Positions 13,164 to 13,302 of a DNA stretch of 13,302 nucleotides are shown here, piece after piece. Numbering within the stretch: the first letter of the stretch is position 1; each line of letters starts with the position of its first letter. Source of the stretch: DATNIB01 sp035604685 (lineage in GTDB: Bacteria > Actinomycetota > Acidimicrobiia > Acidimicrobiales > RAAP-2); the NCBI GenBank assembly GCA_035604685.1, contig DATNIB010000017.1:1-13302 (forward strand), read 5' to 3'. The translations under genes and the position numbers were made by a program. Under the pieces are notes generated by a model, which did no database searches, was not told the DNA's origin, and worked only from the letters and a program-made list of their open reading frames with translations.

Positions 13164-13302
13164 TCAGCTCCGCGGCCCGAGGGCCCCGGCCTGGCGCAGG
13201 TTGCCGAAGGGGGCGGGCCGCCCCAAGAGGAAGCCCTGGGCCTCGTCGCAGTGGGCCTTGCGCAGCTCGGCCAGCTCGGCCTCGGTCTCCACCCCTTCGG
13301 CC
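13164..13302 (-). CDS. EAL-domain cyclic-di-GMP phosphodiesterase, C-terminal fragment
   Basis: The last 45 codons and the stop (13164-13166) of a minus-strand gene that enters from the right edge. The residues AEGVETEAELAELRKAHCDE are followed by AQGFLLGRP. This is the classic end of EAL domains, where the Glu of AEGVET is a catalytic or loop residue and the GF/GY-x-x-x-RP signature closes the barrel. Known family role: hydrolysis of cyclic di-GMP to pGpG. The key metal-binding EAL motif and any sensor or GGDEF domains lie outside the window. The gene ends 26 bp from the alcohol dehydrogenase stop, in convergent orientation. Confidence 0.9.
   Translation of the reverse strand, partial: AEGVETEAELAELRKAHCDEAQGFLLGRPAPFGNLRQAGALGPRS

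Noticed and set aside
1..13302. CRISPR array, tRNA or rRNA genes, prophage or integrative-element attachment sites
   Set aside because: No regularly spaced repeats, cloverleaf-like sequence, rRNA-like sequence or integrase gene was seen. The only mobile unit is the IS at 1897-3716.

Overview
The window is GC-rich actinobacterial chromosome, probably from the class Acidimicrobiia or a relative. The support is high GC with many GTG starts, a protein resembling the mycothiol-dependent Rv2466c family, ClpC/ClpX-derived domains, an IS type common in actinobacteria, and several start codons that sit about 6 nt downstream of a -10-like hexamer with no Shine-Dalgarno sequence (leaderless style). The exact lineage is inference. 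No rRNA, tRNA or CRISPR array was seen. No gene-free stretch exceeds 300 bases; the longest (7706-7947 and 5794-6014) hold the regulatory sites described.

Left edge (1-1632): an XRE-nucleotidyltransferase (MNT) protein overlaps by GTGA with the first 28 codons of a HEPN/DUF86 gene, forming a MntA/HepT-type toxin-antitoxin pair cut by the window edge. A 100-bp divergent promoter region with TACC/GGTA half-sites separates it from the most unusual gene of the window. That 303-residue protein joins an AlpA/excisionase-like helix-turn-helix, a double Clp-N (ClpC-type) domain and a ClpX-type C4 zinc finger, with no AAA+ ATPase.

Insertion (1727-3716): a complete IS of about 1.8 kb with 14-bp perfect terminal inverted repeats carries an intact DDE transposase and a divergent DUF6788-like gene. 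A 28-bp near-palindrome abuts the transposase start. The IS lies 14 bp upstream of a 51-residue hydrophobic protein gene and separates it from the two-component operon that probably once preceded it.

Signalling block (3782-7705, all minus strand): a MEDS-domain/RsbW-like ATPase gene preceded by a sigma-B/sigma-F-type promoter, then a lipoprotein, then an OmpR-family response regulator overlapping a HAMP-less sensor kinase. An 8-bp direct repeat with an 11-bp period lies upstream of the regulator, as expected for an OmpR-type operator.

Right part (7948-13302): a DsbA-fold mycothiol-dependent-nitroreductase-like protein with a monothiol CPWA site; a secreted, membrane-anchored protein followed 8 nt later by a 74-residue two-helix membrane protein; a CmoB/DUF1698-like methyltransferase followed by a Tat-exported phospholipase C/phosphoesterase; a divergent zinc alcohol dehydrogenase; and the C-terminal 45 residues of an EAL-domain cyclic-di-GMP phosphodiesterase at the right edge.
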